A stretch of 64,000 nt of DNA from Streptomyces populi (GTDB lineage: Bacteria; Actinomycetota; Actinomycetes; Streptomycetales; Streptomycetaceae). The DNA is taken from positions 116,633-180,632 of the forward strand of contig NZ_KZ626845.1 in the NCBI RefSeq assembly GCF_002911015.1, read 5' to 3'. The first letter of the stretch is position 1. Each line of letters starts with the position of its first letter. Positions 8,158 to 16,105 of this stretch are shown piece after piece. The notes below the pieces were generated by a model that made no database searches, was not told where the DNA came from, and saw only the letters and a program-made list of their open reading frames with translations. The position numbers and the translations under genes were made by a program.

Positions 8158-8852
8158 CCCTCGTGGTTCCCCTCGTCCGGGCGCGCCCGCGTGTCCGGCT
8201 GCTTGTCCCACAGCAGACGCAGCTCCTGCCATTCCGGGCACGGCTGGGGCAGCGTCGAGCGTTCCGGGGGGACGGTGGCGCGCATCCCGTCCAGGGCCAT
8301 GTGGAGGTAGCGCAGCCGCAGTTGGCGGATGCGCTCGGGCAGGCCGGGCAGCCGCGTCCTGAGGTGCACCAGAAGCAGTACGAGGTCGGCCGCGCCGACG
8401 TCCTGACGCAACGCCCCTTCGGAGCGGGCGCGTTCGAGGAGCGCGTCGATGGCGGCCCGCAGCCGGTCCGACGCCCTGTCGACCGCCGGTGTCGCGGGCA
8501 GCACACCGCCGATCAGCGGCAGCAGACTGCTGGTGGGCGTGCTGACGGCATCACGCATGAACCGGACCAGCGCCTGCCAGCCGTCCTCCTCCTCGGCGGC
8601 CGCGAGAGCGGCCTCGGAGAGCCGCTCCATGCAGACGACCCGGACGTGCTGGGCCACCGACACCTTCCCCCGGTAGCGGCGGTAGAAGCTGCCTATGCCG
8701 ATGTCGGCCCGTCGGGCGATCTCGGCCACGGAGACGTTCCAGCCGACCTCCGAAAGGGCCTCGTGCGCGGCGAGGAGCAGACGCTCGTCGTTGCGTTCGG
8801 CTTCCCGGCGGCGGCCACGGGGTGCGGGCCGGGAGGCGGGGACTGGGGGCAC
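8154..8852 (-). CDS. TetR/AcrR-family transcriptional regulator
   Basis: A 232-aa one-component regulator. The N-terminal helix-turn-helix (about residues 22-70) reads VSVAEIARRADIGIGSFYRRY, with the TetR hallmark GSFY(R)RY. The C-terminal ligand-binding half is helical. It starts at a GTG with AAGGAG 8 nt upstream and is coupled to the DUF1772 gene. It probably senses a pathway intermediate and may act on one of the cluster promoters; the target cannot be read from sequence. Confidence 0.88.
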   Translation of the reverse strand: MPPVPASRPAPRGRRREAERNDERLLLAAHEALSEVGWNVSVAEIARRADIGIGSFYRRYRGKVSVAQHVRVVCMERLSEAALAAAEEEDGWQALVRFMRDAVSTPTSSLLPLIGGVLPATPAVDRASDRLRAAIDALLERARSEGALRQDVGAADLVLLLVHLRTRLPGLPERIRQLRLRYLHMALDGMRATVPPERSTLPQPCPEWQELRLLWDKQPDTRARPDEGNHEG

Positions 8853-8917
8853 AAGGCGGCTCCTTGGGCTTTGTTGTCGAGTGCCGGGAACGGGTCACGC
8901 GGTGGGGCGGGTGCCGG

Positions 8918-9844
8918 TCACGCGGCACAGTGCGGATGGGCCCCGCAGAAGTCGACCATCTCCCCGAACACGGCCGGGACGTCCAGCGGCGCGGCCGGCT
9001 CGGCGCCCCGCTCCTCCGCGTACGCCCGGTGCAGGTTGACCACCAGGCGCTCGCTGTCGGTCAGTCCGGCGAACGGTCCCGGGCCCGTCGCCCGCGCGAG
9101 CGCCAGGGGTGTCAGCCCCTCCGCGAGGCCCTGGCGCGCCAGGCCGCGCACCCAGCGCAGGTAGTCGGCGTCCGCGTCCAGCAGCTCGGGGCCGCCGACC
9201 GGCCCGTGCCCCGGCACCACCACCCGCGGCTCCAGCGCCCGCAACCGGTCGAGCACGCGCAGGGACCCCGACACCGATCCCATGAGCGTGAACGGCGTGG
9301 CGCCCGAGAAGACCAGGTCGCCGGTGAACAGCACGCGCTGGTCGGCGAGCCAGACGACCGCGTCGCCCGCCGTGTGTCCGGGGCCCAGGTGGATCAGCTC
9401 GATCCGGAAGCCGGATGCCGGCAGGGTCATGCGGTCGTCGAACACGACTTCCGGGGCCCCCGCCTCGACGTGCCCCCACCGCACGTCGGGCCACAAGGCC
9501 GTGAGGGCCAGTCCGTGCTCGGCCATCTCGGCGGCGGCCCTCCGGTGCGCGACCACCGTGGCCCGCTCGAAGAGGTGGTTGCCGAAGGTGTGGTCGCCGT
9601 GGCTGTGGGTGTTCACGAGGATGTCCACGGGGGTCGGGCTCAGGTCGTCGACCACGTGCCGCAGCCGGCGGGCCCGGGCCTCGGTCGCCGCGGTGTCCAC
9701 GAGCACGGGTCCGGTGCCGGCCAGCACGATGCCGGCGTTGTTCAGGCACCAGCCTCCGTCCGGCTGGAGGTAGGCGTAGACGCCTTCCTCGATCTCCTTC
9801 ACCTCGTGCGCCGGGGCTGCCGGTTCGAGACGGACGGACGGCAT
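8918..9844 (-). CDS. Metallo-beta-lactamase-fold protein, ActIV-like cyclase/thioesterase candidate
   Basis: This 308-aa protein carries the dinuclear-zinc motif THSHGDHTFGN (His80, His82, Asp84, His85), a later GPGHTAGD and PGHGPVGG. ActIV, a metallo-beta-lactamase-fold enzyme of actinorhodin biosynthesis, closes the second ring and releases the chain from ACP. The N-terminal PDGGWCLNNAG followed by LVDT and the HSHGDH form resemble that group. It is followed with a 1-nt gap from the ABM-type mono-oxygenase gene upstream. The cyclase assignment rests on this context; generic MBL hydrolase is the alternative. Confidence 0.75.
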   Translation of the reverse strand: MPSVRLEPAAPAHEVKEIEEGVYAYLQPDGGWCLNNAGIVLAGTGPVLVDTAATEARARRLRHVVDDLSPTPVDILVNTHSHGDHTFGNHLFERATVVAHRRAAAEMAEHGLALTALWPDVRWGHVEAGAPEVVFDDRMTLPASGFRIELIHLGPGHTAGDAVVWLADQRVLFTGDLVFSGATPFTLMGSVSGSLRVLDRLRALEPRVVVPGHGPVGGPELLDADADYLRWVRGLARQGLAEGLTPLALARATGPGPFAGLTDSERLVVNLHRAYAEERGAEPAAPLDVPAVFGEMVDFCGAHPHCAA

Positions 9845-9845
9845 A

Positions 9846-10145
9846 TCACACCTCCAGGGGCGAGCCGTCGAGCACGGGGCGGCAGACCGTCGGCCTGCCG
9901 GTCGCGAACGCCGCCAGGGGGCGCAGCCGTTCGGTGACCTCAGGGCGGGCCAGGGCGTCGCGCAGTGACTGTTCGTCCTGCCACTCCGCGACGTTCACGT
10001 AGGTCGATCCGGTGCCCAGGGAACGGAGCAGCCTGTGGTGCAGGAATCCGGGCTGCGCCCGCATGCATTCAGCCGCGCGTGCGAATTCGCGCTCGAACTC
10101 GGCCGTGGACCGGCGCACTTGGAAGACGTTGACGAGAACTATCAC
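9846..10145 (-). CDS. ABM-family (ActVA-Orf6-like) small mono-oxygenase
   Basis: A 99-aa antibiotic-biosynthesis mono-oxygenase domain: cofactor-free dimeric alpha/beta proteins such as ActVA-Orf6 and TcmH oxidise anthrones to quinones with O2. The pattern IVLVNVFQV ... QPGFLHHRLLRS ... STYVNVAEWQDEQSL is characteristic (PGF and the AEW strand). It starts at GTG 10145, preceded by AAAGGAG. It directly precedes the MBL gene and is likely its operon partner. The substrate is inferred to be an anthrone-like intermediate. Confidence 0.85.
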   Translation of the reverse strand: MIVLVNVFQVRRSTAEFEREFARAAECMRAQPGFLHHRLLRSLGTGSTYVNVAEWQDEQSLRDALARPEVTERLRPLAAFATGRPTVCRPVLDGSPLEV

Positions 10146-10246
10146 GTGAACACTCCTTTCTCGGACCTGGAACGCGCCGCGTACCGGCTCCGCCCCGTTC
10201 GTCCGGCCTCGCCGGCCGGGGCGGAGAAGCGGTCGCGCGCAAGAGC

Positions 10247-10281
10247 CCGGGCCCGACGACGGGGGAAGGCGTCGGGCCCGG
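10247..10281 (-). terminator. Terminator after the MFS exporter gene
   Basis: A perfect 12-bp inverted repeat (10247-10258 with 10270-10281, 11-nt loop) lies 21 nt past the exporter stop on the minus strand. The 100 nt between it and the ABM start should hold that gene's promoter, but no clear box was seen. Confidence 0.75.
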
Positions 10282-10302
10282 ACGGTACTGCGGGCGGGTG
10301 CG

Positions 10303-11769
10303 CTATTCGCCGACGGCGACCGCGGTCCGCGCCTCGCGGGTGGCGGTGGCCGATTCGGCCTCCGGTACGGCGACCCGCCCCTGACGGGGCATCAGGAGGG
10401 CGGTGACGGCCCCGAGGGCGACGAACGCGAAGCCGACCCACAGGGCCACGTGCATGCCGTGCACGTAGTGCTCCCGGCTGTCGTAACCGCCGTGCCCGGC
10501 GAACACGGCGGCGAGCACGGCCACGCCGAACACACCGCCGAGTTCACGGATCGCGTTGTTGGCGCCGGAGGCGATCCCCTCCTCCTCGCGCCGCACCGAG
10601 CCCATGACCACGTTGCCCGCCGGCCCGAAGTACAGCCCCATGCCGAAGCCGTTGCAGACGAAGGCGGGCACCAGGGACAGGAACGAGCTCCCGGTCGTGA
10701 TGGACAGGGCCAGCCAGAGCAGGCCCACGCTCTGCAGGACCAGACCGGCCACGATGATCGGCTTGCCGCCGATCTTGTCGGACAGACCGCCGCCCAGCGG
10801 TGCCGCGATGAGCACCACACCGGTCCATGCCAGGAAGCGCAGTCCCGCGGCGAACGGCGAGTAACCGAGCGCGGCCTGCAGGTACTGGGTGATCAGGAAG
10901 ATCGAGCCGAACATCCCGAAGAACATGAACAGGGAGAGCAGGTTCACCGTGGTGAAGGCGCGCCCGGCGAAGAGCCTCATCGGCAGCATCGGATGCGGGG
11001 TCCGCAGCTCCCAGGCGACGAACGCCGCCAGCACCACGAGGCCGCCGATCCCCGAACCCAGGGTCTGCGCACTGGTCCAGCCCTCCGCGTCGCCGCGGAT
11101 GATCGAGACCACGACACCCAGCAGACCGACGCTGGCCAGCACCGTGCCCACCAGGTCGAGCTTGGCCGCCGGCCCGAAGCTCTCCGTCAGCCAGGCCGAC
11201 GAGAGGACGATGAGCACCGCGCCGATCGGCACGTTCAGCCAGAAGATCCACTGCCAGGAGGCGCTCTCGGTGATGAAGCCGCCGATCACCGGGCCGAGGG
11301 CCACGCCCAGTCCGCCCACTCCTCCCCACACACCGAGGGCGGCCCCTCGCTTGCTCGGCGGAACCGCCGCGGAGAGCAGGGTCAAGGTGAGCGGCAGCAC
11401 GATGGCCGAGCCGAGGCCCTGGATGGCGCGGGCCGCGATGAGTACGCCGATGCCCGGCGCGAGCGCGGCCATCGCCGACGACGCGGTGAACAGGACCAGG
11501 CCCGCGACGAAGAGCCGGCGCCGTCCGAAGCGCTCGGCCAGGGCGGAGGCCGTGAGCAGGAAGACGGCGAAGGTGAGGGTGTAGGCGTTGACCGTCCACT
11601 CCAGCCCTTCGAGGCCGGTGTGCAGATGCTCTCGGATCTTGGTCAACGCGGTGGTGACGACCAACTGGTCGAGGGAGACCATGAAGGTGGCGATGGCGGT
11701 CACGGTCATGGTGCGGCCGAAATGGCCGGTGGTGGCCTCGGAGGCATCCGGAGAGGTGGTGCTGTCCAT
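10303..11769 (-). CDS. MFS exporter, DHA2/EmrB-QacA type (14 TM)
   Basis: A 488-aa drug:proton antiporter. It has motif A-like ERFGRRRLFVAG, the motif C-like GPVIGGFITE with SWQWIFWLNVPIG of DHA2 transporters, and about 14 hydrophobic helices. The start at MDSTTSP (11769) is backed by GGAG 10 nt upstream. It is divergent from a MarR gene, a standard pairing in which the MarR protein represses the pump until its ligand appears. It probably exports the polyketide or confers self-resistance. Confidence 0.92.
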   Translation of the reverse strand: MDSTTSPDASEATTGHFGRTMTVTAIATFMVSLDQLVVTTALTKIREHLHTGLEGLEWTVNAYTLTFAVFLLTASALAERFGRRRLFVAGLVLFTASSAMAALAPGIGVLIAARAIQGLGSAIVLPLTLTLLSAAVPPSKRGAALGVWGGVGGLGVALGPVIGGFITESASWQWIFWLNVPIGAVLIVLSSAWLTESFGPAAKLDLVGTVLASVGLLGVVVSIIRGDAEGWTSAQTLGSGIGGLVVLAAFVAWELRTPHPMLPMRLFAGRAFTTVNLLSLFMFFGMFGSIFLITQYLQAALGYSPFAAGLRFLAWTGVVLIAAPLGGGLSDKIGGKPIIVAGLVLQSVGLLWLALSITTGSSFLSLVPAFVCNGFGMGLYFGPAGNVVMGSVRREEEGIASGANNAIRELGGVFGVAVLAAVFAGHGGYDSREHYVHGMHVALWVGFAFVALGAVTALLMPRQGRVAVPEAESATATREARTAVAVGE

Positions 11770-11898
11770 CTTCGACTCCTTCGGATTTCGAATGGACTGC
11801 GGATCGGTGTGAGGTGCCGGGAAGAGCCGTGTCGCGGCCTGACGCACTCCCGAGGAAGGTGCTGCGGCGAGCGTGACAAACACGGTTGGACGTGAAAC

Positions 11899-11948
11899 AG
11901 TTAACCTGGAAACCGCGACAGCGCCAGGGTAAACAGGAGCGAGTTAAC
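11899..11948. promoter_or_regulatory. Candidate MarR operator region between exporter and regulator
   Basis: Two GTTAAC palindromes lie at 11900-11905 and 11943-11948. The first begins an imperfect inverted repeat with 11924-11934 (TTAACCTGG against CCAGGGTAA). The AGGAG at 11935-11939 serves the MarR start. Confidence 0.45.
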
Positions 11949-12452
11949 ATGTCAACCGAACTAGGCCTCACGTCCGGGGAGACCCCCATCGCGAACGGGA
12001 CCGGCAGCCCGGAGTTCCGGGCATGGATCTCCCTGGCGCACGCCTACGGGCATGTCTCCAAGGCCCTGGACCGCTCGCTCACCCAGGAACACGGCATCTC
12101 CCTCGCCTGGTTCGAGGTCCTGGCGCGGCTCAGCAACGCGGAGGACACCCGGATGCGCCTGCTGCACCTCAGCCAGGCCCTGGTCGTCTCCAAGGCGAGC
12201 GTGACCAAGCTCGTCGACCGCATGGAACTCGCCGGGCTCGTCAGCCGGGTGACACCCGCGGAGGACAAACGGGCCGTCTACGCGGCACTCACGCAGCACG
12301 GCAGCGCCACCCTGGCCAAGGCGCTGCCGCTCCAGGTCCACAACATCCGGCAGTCGCTCTCCGGCCTGGGCCAGGACGAACTGGAGAGCCTTCAGGGGAT
12401 GCTCGACGAGGTCATCCGCGGGTTCGACGCCCAGTGGCGGGCCAAGGACTGA
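11949..12452 (+). CDS. MarR-family transcriptional regulator
   Basis: A 167-aa winged-helix regulator: LAWFEVLARLSNAEDTRMRLLHLSQALVVSKASVTKLVDRM is the helix-turn-helix core, followed by the wing GLVSRVTPAEDKRAVYAALT with the conserved D-x-R. The ATG at 11949 is chosen because AGGAG is 9 nt upstream; an in-frame ATG 63 nt earlier lies inside the likely operator region. Divergent arrangement with the exporter suggests autoregulation and pump control. Confidence 0.9.
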   Translation: MSTELGLTSGETPIANGTGSPEFRAWISLAHAYGHVSKALDRSLTQEHGISLAWFEVLARLSNAEDTRMRLLHLSQALVVSKASVTKLVDRMELAGLVSRVTPAEDKRAVYAALTQHGSATLAKALPLQVHNIRQSLSGLGQDELESLQGMLDEVIRGFDAQWRAKD

Positions 12453-12465
12453 GCCGGACCGGCTC
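12451..12465. terminator. Short convergent hairpin between MarR and ferredoxin/MBL genes
   Basis: GAGCCGG-A-CCGGCTC overlaps the MarR stop and lies 9 nt from the end of the convergent gene. It is short but perfectly paired apart from a single central base. Confidence 0.4.
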
Positions 12466-12473
12466 CGGGCCGC

Positions 12474-13364
12474 TCACCACTCGACCGCGCCGATGTCGAG
12501 CGGCCGCGGCGGCCGCCCCTCCATCCGCGCGGCCAACCGCGCCAGCCGGTCGCGCAGTTCCTCGGCCGGCCGGTGACACCGGTCGCCGTGACCGGGCAGC
12601 ACCCAGCTGAAGCGCGCCTCCTCGGCCAGGCGCAGCAGCGAACCGACCAGCTCCGGACGCGAGTACCAGACCACCGTCTCGAACACCTCGAGGTCCTGCG
12701 CGGTCCGCGACCAGTAGAGCGTGTCACCGGTGAAGCAGTACCGGTCGTCCACCACGTACACCACGCTCCCCCGCGTGTGGCCGGGCACCGGTCGCGCGAT
12801 CACGCCGGGGAGCACCTCGGCCGGCTCCCTGCCCCGCAGCACCCTGTCGGCGTACGGCGCGGCGTCCTTGTCGTCCTGGTGGATCCACACCCGGGCACCG
12901 AAGTGCTTCGCGAACCGCCGGGCGTGGGCGGTGTGGTCGCGGTGCGTCAGCAGGATGTGCGCGATGCCGCCCAGTTCCTCGTACGAGGAGGCGACCGCCG
13001 ACGTCCAGCGCGGCGTGTCCACCAGCAGGTTGCCTTCCGGGCGGCGCACCAGATAGGCGTTGGCCCCGAAGGTCCGGGCCGAGTTGTACCCGCAGAGATA
13101 GACCTCGCGGTCGAGGCGCATCGGGAAGAGGACCGCCGGGACACCTTCCGGGTCCCGGCGGATCGCCCGCACCGGACAGGCGACCGCCGCCCGTTCCAGG
13201 GCCAGTTCCTCCGCCGCGTCGGCGGGCTGGCGGGTCAGCAGGGAACGGGCACCGGCCTCGACCACCGTCTCCGGGGCCAGTTGGCGGGCCACGTCGCAGT
13301 TGATGCAGTTCTCGCCGATCTCCCAGACGTGCCCGCCACGCCCCCGTGATTCAGCCGCCGACAA
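12474..13364 (-). CDS. Ferredoxin-like / metallo-beta-lactamase fusion protein
   Basis: A 296-aa protein with two parts. Residues 15-70 look like a reduced iron-sulfur domain (ENCINCDVARQLAP with C20 and C23, and AVACPVRAI with C63). Residues 85-280 are an MBL domain (LVDTPRW, LLTHRDHTAH, PVPGHTRGS, FTGDTLYW, LPGHGDR). The metal motif is LTHRDH, so the first His of HxHxDH is Leu. The start is a TTG with AGGGGA 5 nt upstream, overlapping the ligase gene by 14 nt. Similar two-part proteins occur in actinobacteria without an established reaction. Co-translation with an acyl-CoA ligase suggests a shared substrate. Confidence 0.75.
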   Translation of the reverse strand: MSAAESRGRGGHVWEIGENCINCDVARQLAPETVVEAGARSLLTRQPADAAEELALERAAVACPVRAIRRDPEGVPAVLFPMRLDREVYLCGYNSARTFGANAYLVRRPEGNLLVDTPRWTSAVASSYEELGGIAHILLTHRDHTAHARRFAKHFGARVWIHQDDKDAAPYADRVLRGREPAEVLPGVIARPVPGHTRGSVVYVVDDRYCFTGDTLYWSRTAQDLEVFETVVWYSRPELVGSLLRLAEEARFSWVLPGHGDRCHRPAEELRDRLARLAARMEGRPPRPLDIGAVEW

Positions 13365-14913
13365 GTCGTCCCCTGAGTTCGTCGCGGGCCACCTTGCCGG
13401 TGGCGAGCCGCGGGATGTCCGGCACGACCTCGGCCCGGCGGATGAGCTGCCCCTCCGTCAGTTCCGCGTTGACCGCGTCCAGGACGGCGTCGATGTCCGT
13501 GTCCGTGCCGTCCTCCAGCACGACGAAGGCCACCGCGGACGTACCGAGCACGGGATCGGCCCCTCCGACGACCGCGCAGTCCCGGACCGCCGGGTGGGCG
13601 TCCAGCCTGCGCTCCACCGCGGTCGGCGACACCAGCTCGCCCCCGCACCGGAAGGCGTCCTTGACCCGGTCGAACATGAAGAGGTAGCCGTCCTCGTCCA
13701 GGCGTCCCATGTCCCCGGTGGAGAGCCATCCGTCCCGGTCCACCGGGGAGGGACCGTCGTGCCCCAGATACCCCTGCATCAGGTGCGGGCCGTGGATCTG
13801 GATCTCCCCGACGCCGTGCGCCGGCAGGACCTCCCCGGACCCGGGGTCGACGATCCGTATCCGGCTGCCCTTCAGGGGCAGGCCCACGGAGCCCGGCCGG
13901 GGTGCGTCCGGATCGTCCGAGGTCGCCAGCGACGAGGTCTCGCACATGCCGTACCCCTGGAGCAACGGGAGGCCGAAGGCGTCCGCCAGGCTGTCCAGCA
14001 CGCGCGGGGGAACGGCGGTGCCGCCGGACGCCATCAGCGTGACCGTGTCCAGCCGCAGGTTCGGCAGATCGGGGTCGGCGGCGAGTTCCAGCAGGCGCAC
14101 CGGGAAGGTGTAGTAGTGCGTCGCGGCGGTGCGGTTCGCCAGACCGATCGCCTCGGCCGGACGCGGACTCGAGCACAGGACCTGCGTCGCCCCCACGGAG
14201 ACGGCCGTGTTCATGTGCATCGGGTGGTAGATCGGCAGGTGGAGCAGGACCGTCGACGACGCGTCGACCCGGTGTGCCGCCGCCATCTGGGCCGCGTTCA
14301 CCCTGATGTTGCGGTGGCTCAGCCGGACGGCCTTGGGCACACCCGTGGAGCCGCTGGTGAACAGGATCACGGCCCGGTCCTCCTCGGCCGGGGCCATCGG
14401 CCGACGGGCGCCGTCACCCCCGTCACCGCCGTCGTCCACGGGACCGTCGTCGAGGACCAGCACACGCCGCAGGTCCGGAAGCGAGTCCAGCAGCGGCAGC
14501 AGCCGCTCCCTCACGTCGCGGGGAACGACCGCCAGCCGGGCCTTCGACAGTCTCAGGACGTGCGCCAGGACGGGCGCCGGAAGCCACGGATTGACCACGG
14601 CGGCCGTACCGCCCGCCCGCAGCACGCCGTAGTACGCGGCGGGGAACCCGGGATCGAGGGCCTGGACGACCGCCACCGTGCCCGGCGGCTCGTCGAACAG
14701 TCCGCGCAGTGCCCGGGCCCAGGCCGTCGCGGCCGCGTCCAGTTCGGCGTAGGAGACCTCCGCGTCACCACTGCGGATCGCCACCCGCGCCGGGTGGGCT
14801 CGCGCCGCCTCCGCGAGCAGCGCGTCGACCGGCCCGTCCAGCCGGCTCGACGGGAGGTCTGGGGCCTTCGACGCTGTCTCCGCGGTCGGGGGCGCCGTAT
14901 CGGTTCGGGTCAT
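13351..14913 (-). CDS. AMP-dependent acyl-CoA synthetase/ligase
   Basis: A 520-aa adenylate-forming enzyme that activates a carboxylate as acyl-AMP and passes it to CoA or a carrier protein. The P-loop-like FTSGSTGVPKAVRLSH, the adenine-site QGYGMCETS, STGDMGRLDEDGYL and the C-terminal hinge/lysine region IPRLATGKVARDEL are all present. The start at 14913 follows GAGGACGAG. Ligases of this class occur in several type II PKS clusters (OxyH, MtmL-type), sometimes for starter activation. Transcription starts from the shared SARP-type promoter at 14991-15063. Confidence 0.9.
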   Translation of the reverse strand: MTRTDTAPPTAETASKAPDLPSSRLDGPVDALLAEAARAHPARVAIRSGDAEVSYAELDAAATAWARALRGLFDEPPGTVAVVQALDPGFPAAYYGVLRAGGTAAVVNPWLPAPVLAHVLRLSKARLAVVPRDVRERLLPLLDSLPDLRRVLVLDDGPVDDGGDGGDGARRPMAPAEEDRAVILFTSGSTGVPKAVRLSHRNIRVNAAQMAAAHRVDASSTVLLHLPIYHPMHMNTAVSVGATQVLCSSPRPAEAIGLANRTAATHYYTFPVRLLELAADPDLPNLRLDTVTLMASGGTAVPPRVLDSLADAFGLPLLQGYGMCETSSLATSDDPDAPRPGSVGLPLKGSRIRIVDPGSGEVLPAHGVGEIQIHGPHLMQGYLGHDGPSPVDRDGWLSTGDMGRLDEDGYLFMFDRVKDAFRCGGELVSPTAVERRLDAHPAVRDCAVVGGADPVLGTSAVAFVVLEDGTDTDIDAVLDAVNAELTEGQLIRRAEVVPDIPRLATGKVARDELRGRLVGG

Positions 14914-14990
14914 CTCGTCCTCGTCTCCGGCAGTGGTCTTCACGGCGGTCCGCGCGGGAGCGCCGCACAGCCCCCGACCTTGGTGAGACG

Positions 14991-15063
14991 GGCTCAAGGG
15001 CCGCTGTAGACCGGGTCAAGACGGGCGGCCTCCCTTGACCCGGTCTACAGCGGACCTTGAGCC
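14991..15063. promoter_or_regulatory. Symmetrical SARP-type control site in the divergent ligase/SnoaL promoter
   Basis: Two 30-bp arms (14991-15020 and 15034-15063) are inverted copies with 29 of 30 positions matching, separated by 13 bp. Each arm holds two TCAAG heptamer cores exactly 22 bp apart (14994/15016; complement 15034/15056). The right arm shares CTCAAGGTCCGCT with the PKS promoter at 7551-7563. It probably drives both flanking genes under the SARP. Confidence 0.7.
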
Positions 15064-15120
15064 CGGACGCCCAGCCTTCCCGTCACACACGTCGGTTCCC
15101 GAACCCCAGGAGGCTCCGCC

Positions 15121-15576
15121 ATGGTCCAGGCCGCGGCAGTCGCACCGGTACCCGTACCTGTCAGCACGGAGGTCTACCAGCGCCTCCAGCACTTCTACGC
15201 CCGTCAGATGCAGTCCTCCGACGACCTCGACGTGCCCGCGTGGGCGGGCAGCTTCACCGAGGACGGCGTGTTCGCCACCAACGCGTTCCCCGAGCCCATC
15301 ACGGGCCGGGCCGCGATCGCCGCACACTGCGACCGGGCCTTCGCGGCACAGGCCGCCGCCGGGATCGTCCGCCGCCATGTCATGACGATGCTGACGGCCG
15401 AGCACGCGGCCGGAGACGGTGAACGGATCCACACCCGCTCGTACGTCATGGTCCTGGAGACCCGGCGCGGCCAGAAGCCGACCATCTATTGCAGCACTCT
15501 GTGCGAAGACGTCCTCGTGCCGGTGGACGGCGGCTGGCAGGTGGTCCGGCGCGAGGTGCGCCGCGACGACCTGTAG
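15121..15576 (+). CDS. SnoaL-like / NTF2-fold protein
   Basis: A 151-aa protein with the alpha+beta cone fold of SnoaL-like cyclases and hydroxylases: a helix with YQRLQHFYARQMQSSDD, then DVPAWAGSFTEDGVFATNAF, GRAAIAAHCDRAF, RRHVMTM and terminal strands with GWQVVRREVRRDDL. In polyketide clusters such proteins close a ring (SnoaL, AknH) or bind or hydroxylate intermediates. AGGAGG precedes the ATG by 7 nt. No catalytic residues can be assigned by eye. It is divergent from the ligase and shares its promoter region. Confidence 0.8.
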   Translation: MVQAAAVAPVPVPVSTEVYQRLQHFYARQMQSSDDLDVPAWAGSFTEDGVFATNAFPEPITGRAAIAAHCDRAFAAQAAAGIVRRHVMTMLTAEHAAGDGERIHTRSYVMVLETRRGQKPTIYCSTLCEDVLVPVDGGWQVVRREVRRDDL

Positions 15577-15733
15577 CCGGCCGGGACCGGCGTGCGGACA
15601 CGGTTCCCCCGCCGGGCCATCGGGTCCGGCGGGAGGACCCACCGCCTGCCCGGAGTCCCACCGGGCGGCAGCCGGGCCCGATCCGCCACGCCCGTGCACG
15701 CGCGCCGCGCCCTGGCACACGAGGAGGAACCCT

Positions 15734-15904
15734 GTGACACAGAAACGGCGATCCCCGGAGACACCCGAAGAAGGAACCCGGATCCGGACCTCCACGGCCC
15801 ACCGGCCGAGCGGTTCCGAGACGCGGTCCCGCCGCGCTCCCGTCCGGCCGGCCGGGTACGAGGACGATCCCGAGGACGCGCACATCGTGCGCGGAATCGA
15901 CTGA
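15734..15904 (+). CDS. Small basic/acidic protein (56 aa) of unknown function
   Basis: A GTG preceded by a near-perfect GAGGAGG site (7-nt spacing) opens a 56-codon frame ending in TGA just before a hairpin. The protein has an Arg/Ser/Thr-rich, positively charged first two thirds and an acidic end (GYEDDPEDAHIVRGID). There is no signal peptide or membrane segment. It lies 157 nt after the SnoaL-like gene on the same strand and probably shares its transcript. I recognise no family. The ribosome site and terminator placement are the evidence that it is real. Confidence 0.6.
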   Translation: MTQKRRSPETPEEGTRIRTSTAHRPSGSETRSRRAPVRPAGYEDDPEDAHIVRGID

Positions 15905-15915
15905 GCCGGCTCCGC

Positions 15916-15949
15916 GGGGCCGCCACCGGCAGCACGGTACGGCGGCCCC
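15916..15949 (+). terminator. Terminator after the SnoaL-like/small-protein transcript
   Basis: A 9-bp GC-only stem (15916-15924 with 15941-15949), extended internally by ACC/GGT, starts 12 nt after the small gene's stop. The 155 nt from here to 16106 show no gene. Confidence 0.65.
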
Positions 15950-16105
15950 CGGGACCGGCCCCGCGCACCACCGGCGGCATTCCCCCGACGCCCGCGAGGG
16001 CCGCTGACGCCGGCGGAACCGTTGCGGGCGGCCGGCTCCACATCCGTACGGCGAACCCCCGGGTGGATCCACGGTTCCTCGCCGCGCGGGCGGTGCGGTC
16101 CGAGG

